Below are positions 62,819 to 64,000 of a stretch of 64,000 nt of DNA, piece after piece (position 1 is the stretch's first letter; each line of letters begins with the position of its first letter). The notes beneath the pieces were generated by a model, which worked only from the letters and a program-made list of their open reading frames with translations, had not been told where the DNA came from and searched no databases. The DNA comes from Pogona vitticeps. Its lineage: Eukaryota; Chordata; Lepidosauria; Squamata; Agamidae. The translations under genes and the position numbers were made by a program. Location of the stretch: NCBI RefSeq assembly GCF_051106095.1, contig NC_135784.1, forward strand, positions 153,547,428 through 153,611,427, given 5' to 3'.

Positions 62819-64000
62819 CTGTATTGGAAGGGGGAGAAAGGAGGAGAGTGTTTTGGCATGGAAAAGATCAGAACAGAAGCAAAATGTAAGCATGCCTAGT
62901 TTTAGTGGGGGGAATTGGAAGCGAGGCTATTCACAAGTACCTGTTTTGGTCCCAATGAGATACAGTCTTTCCACCTGCTGTTATTTTCAAAAGGCCTTTA
63001 TAGTTCAAGAGAAATTTTAGTGAATTGTGTTTTTTTGTGCAATAATTGTTTGATAAAAGAATATGATGGAGGGGAGTTATAGTCCTCCATCTTGACAACA
63101 TGACCCGTAGAAGACTCCTGGAGTCAGAGAAGAATCTTGTGGAAACAGACAGAAGTAAAGTATTTTAACCAGCAACCATTCCCCACTTTAAAACCAGCGT
63201 TATGGGAAATGTAGGTCCTCTTTCTCCTACTCCCATGAAAATAAAGGAGGGCTTTTCAGACATTAATTTCAAATGGGAGTAGGAATGGGTACCAAAGTCA
63301 TTCTCCCAAAATTTAGCAGTGGCTTTGTGTAAGTTATCAAGATGTTATATATTATTTGATAAGCAAGGCTAATCATATCCAAAGAGCTGAGCATGCATGT
63401 TTGCAGGCTCAAAAATAAAAGCCATATTCCCTCCTCTGAACCAAAGCAAATTAAACTGATACTCTTTTTCCCGGGCTTCCTGTCCTTTGTTTTTATTCTC
63501 TACAAGTGGCATTTTCACAAACATCCTGAGGAAAAAGTAATATGTCTTTACAGAGCCAGGCTAAATTGTTGTTTAAATATCTGTTACAGTATGTCCTGTC
63601 AAGTTGGAACTGACTCATAGCAAACCTAATATGGCTTTTGAGCCAAGAGAGGTCTGTAAAGAGGGGTTTTACCATGCCATGCCTCCTCTCAGTGAGTTTT
63701 CAAATCCAGATCTCTTGAATCTTTGTCTGTAACTTTATTTACTATATCACACTAGGTACGATAAATATCTCGCTAGGCATGCTCACATTAGTAATGAATG
63801 AATGCTTTAAACCAGTGGTTCTTAACCTTTGTTACTCGGATGCTTTCGAACTGCAACTCCCAGAAACCCCAGTCAGGACAGCTGGTGGTGAAGGCTTCTG
63901 GGAGTTGCAGTCCAAAACTCCTGAGTAACCCAAGGTTAAGAACCAGTGCTTTAAACCATTAGGATTTGGCTTCATATCAAGCTAGATCATAGGTCCATTT
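62819..64000 (-). other. SCN8A intron running off the right edge
   Basis: No further sodium channel exon is visible up to 64000. A SINE-like fragment (GTCAAGTTGGAACTGACTCA near 63600) and the hAT MITE at 63813-63948 are the only elements seen. Confidence 0.7.
63813..63948. mobile_element. Hairpin hAT MITE, copy 3 (TSD CTTTAAAC)
   Basis: Same family as 11825-11960 and 36520-36655, in the opposite orientation, nearly identical to the 36520 copy. Perfect 8-bp duplications CTTTAAAC at 63805-63812 and 63949-63956. Inside an SCN8A intron. Confidence 0.94.

Overview
This is vertebrate nuclear DNA, almost certainly from a squamate reptile (most likely a lizard). The reasons are the intron-rich genes, abundant L2- and CR1-type LINE ends, two BovB/RTE LINEs, several Sauria-type tRNA SINEs whose tails resemble BovB, and many short inverted-repeat DNA transposons. 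No bacterial, organellar or retroviral sequence was recognised.

Layout. (1) About 1.1-5.6 kb, minus strand: three internal exons of a trypsin-like serine protease matching TMPRSS12. The His and Asp of the catalytic triad are present; the exon carrying the catalytic Ser lies off the left edge. A candidate first exon sits in a CpG island at about 11.1-11.2 kb. (2) 14.4-17.5 kb, minus strand: a complete two-exon METTL7A/TMT1A-type thiol methyltransferase (246 aa). (3) 17.6-30.1 kb: intergenic, mostly repeats, including a BovB LINE inserted inside a DNA transposon. (4) 30.3-33.9 kb, plus strand: a second complete two-exon METTL7A-type gene (244 aa) with its own CpG island, divergent from the first. 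(5) 34-46 kb: intergenic, with an L2 LINE, Sauria SINE, MITEs and a long palindrome. (6) About 46-52.7 kb: repeat-poor AT-rich DNA that probably holds the long 3' UTR of the next gene. (7) 52.7-62.8 kb, minus strand: the last six coding exons of SCN8A (Nav1.6), from domain III S5 to the stop codon. They carry the IFM inactivation particle, the Lys and Ala of the DEKA selectivity filter, the domain IV voltage sensor and the IQ motif.

The genes do not form a pathway: they are a membrane or secreted protease, two membrane-bound SAM-dependent thiol methyltransferases and a neuronal sodium channel. TMPRSS12, METTL7A and SCN8A share a region of human chromosome 12q13, so the window looks like a rearranged version of that syntenic block.

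Most notable observations: two adjacent non-canonical introns in SCN8A (a GC-AG intron, then an AT-AC intron before the inactivation-gate exon); at least five hAT-type MITEs with perfect 8-bp target duplications, three of them nearly identical hairpins; and two SINE/LINE insertions datable by nesting. Nothing seen amounts to a wholly new biological system.
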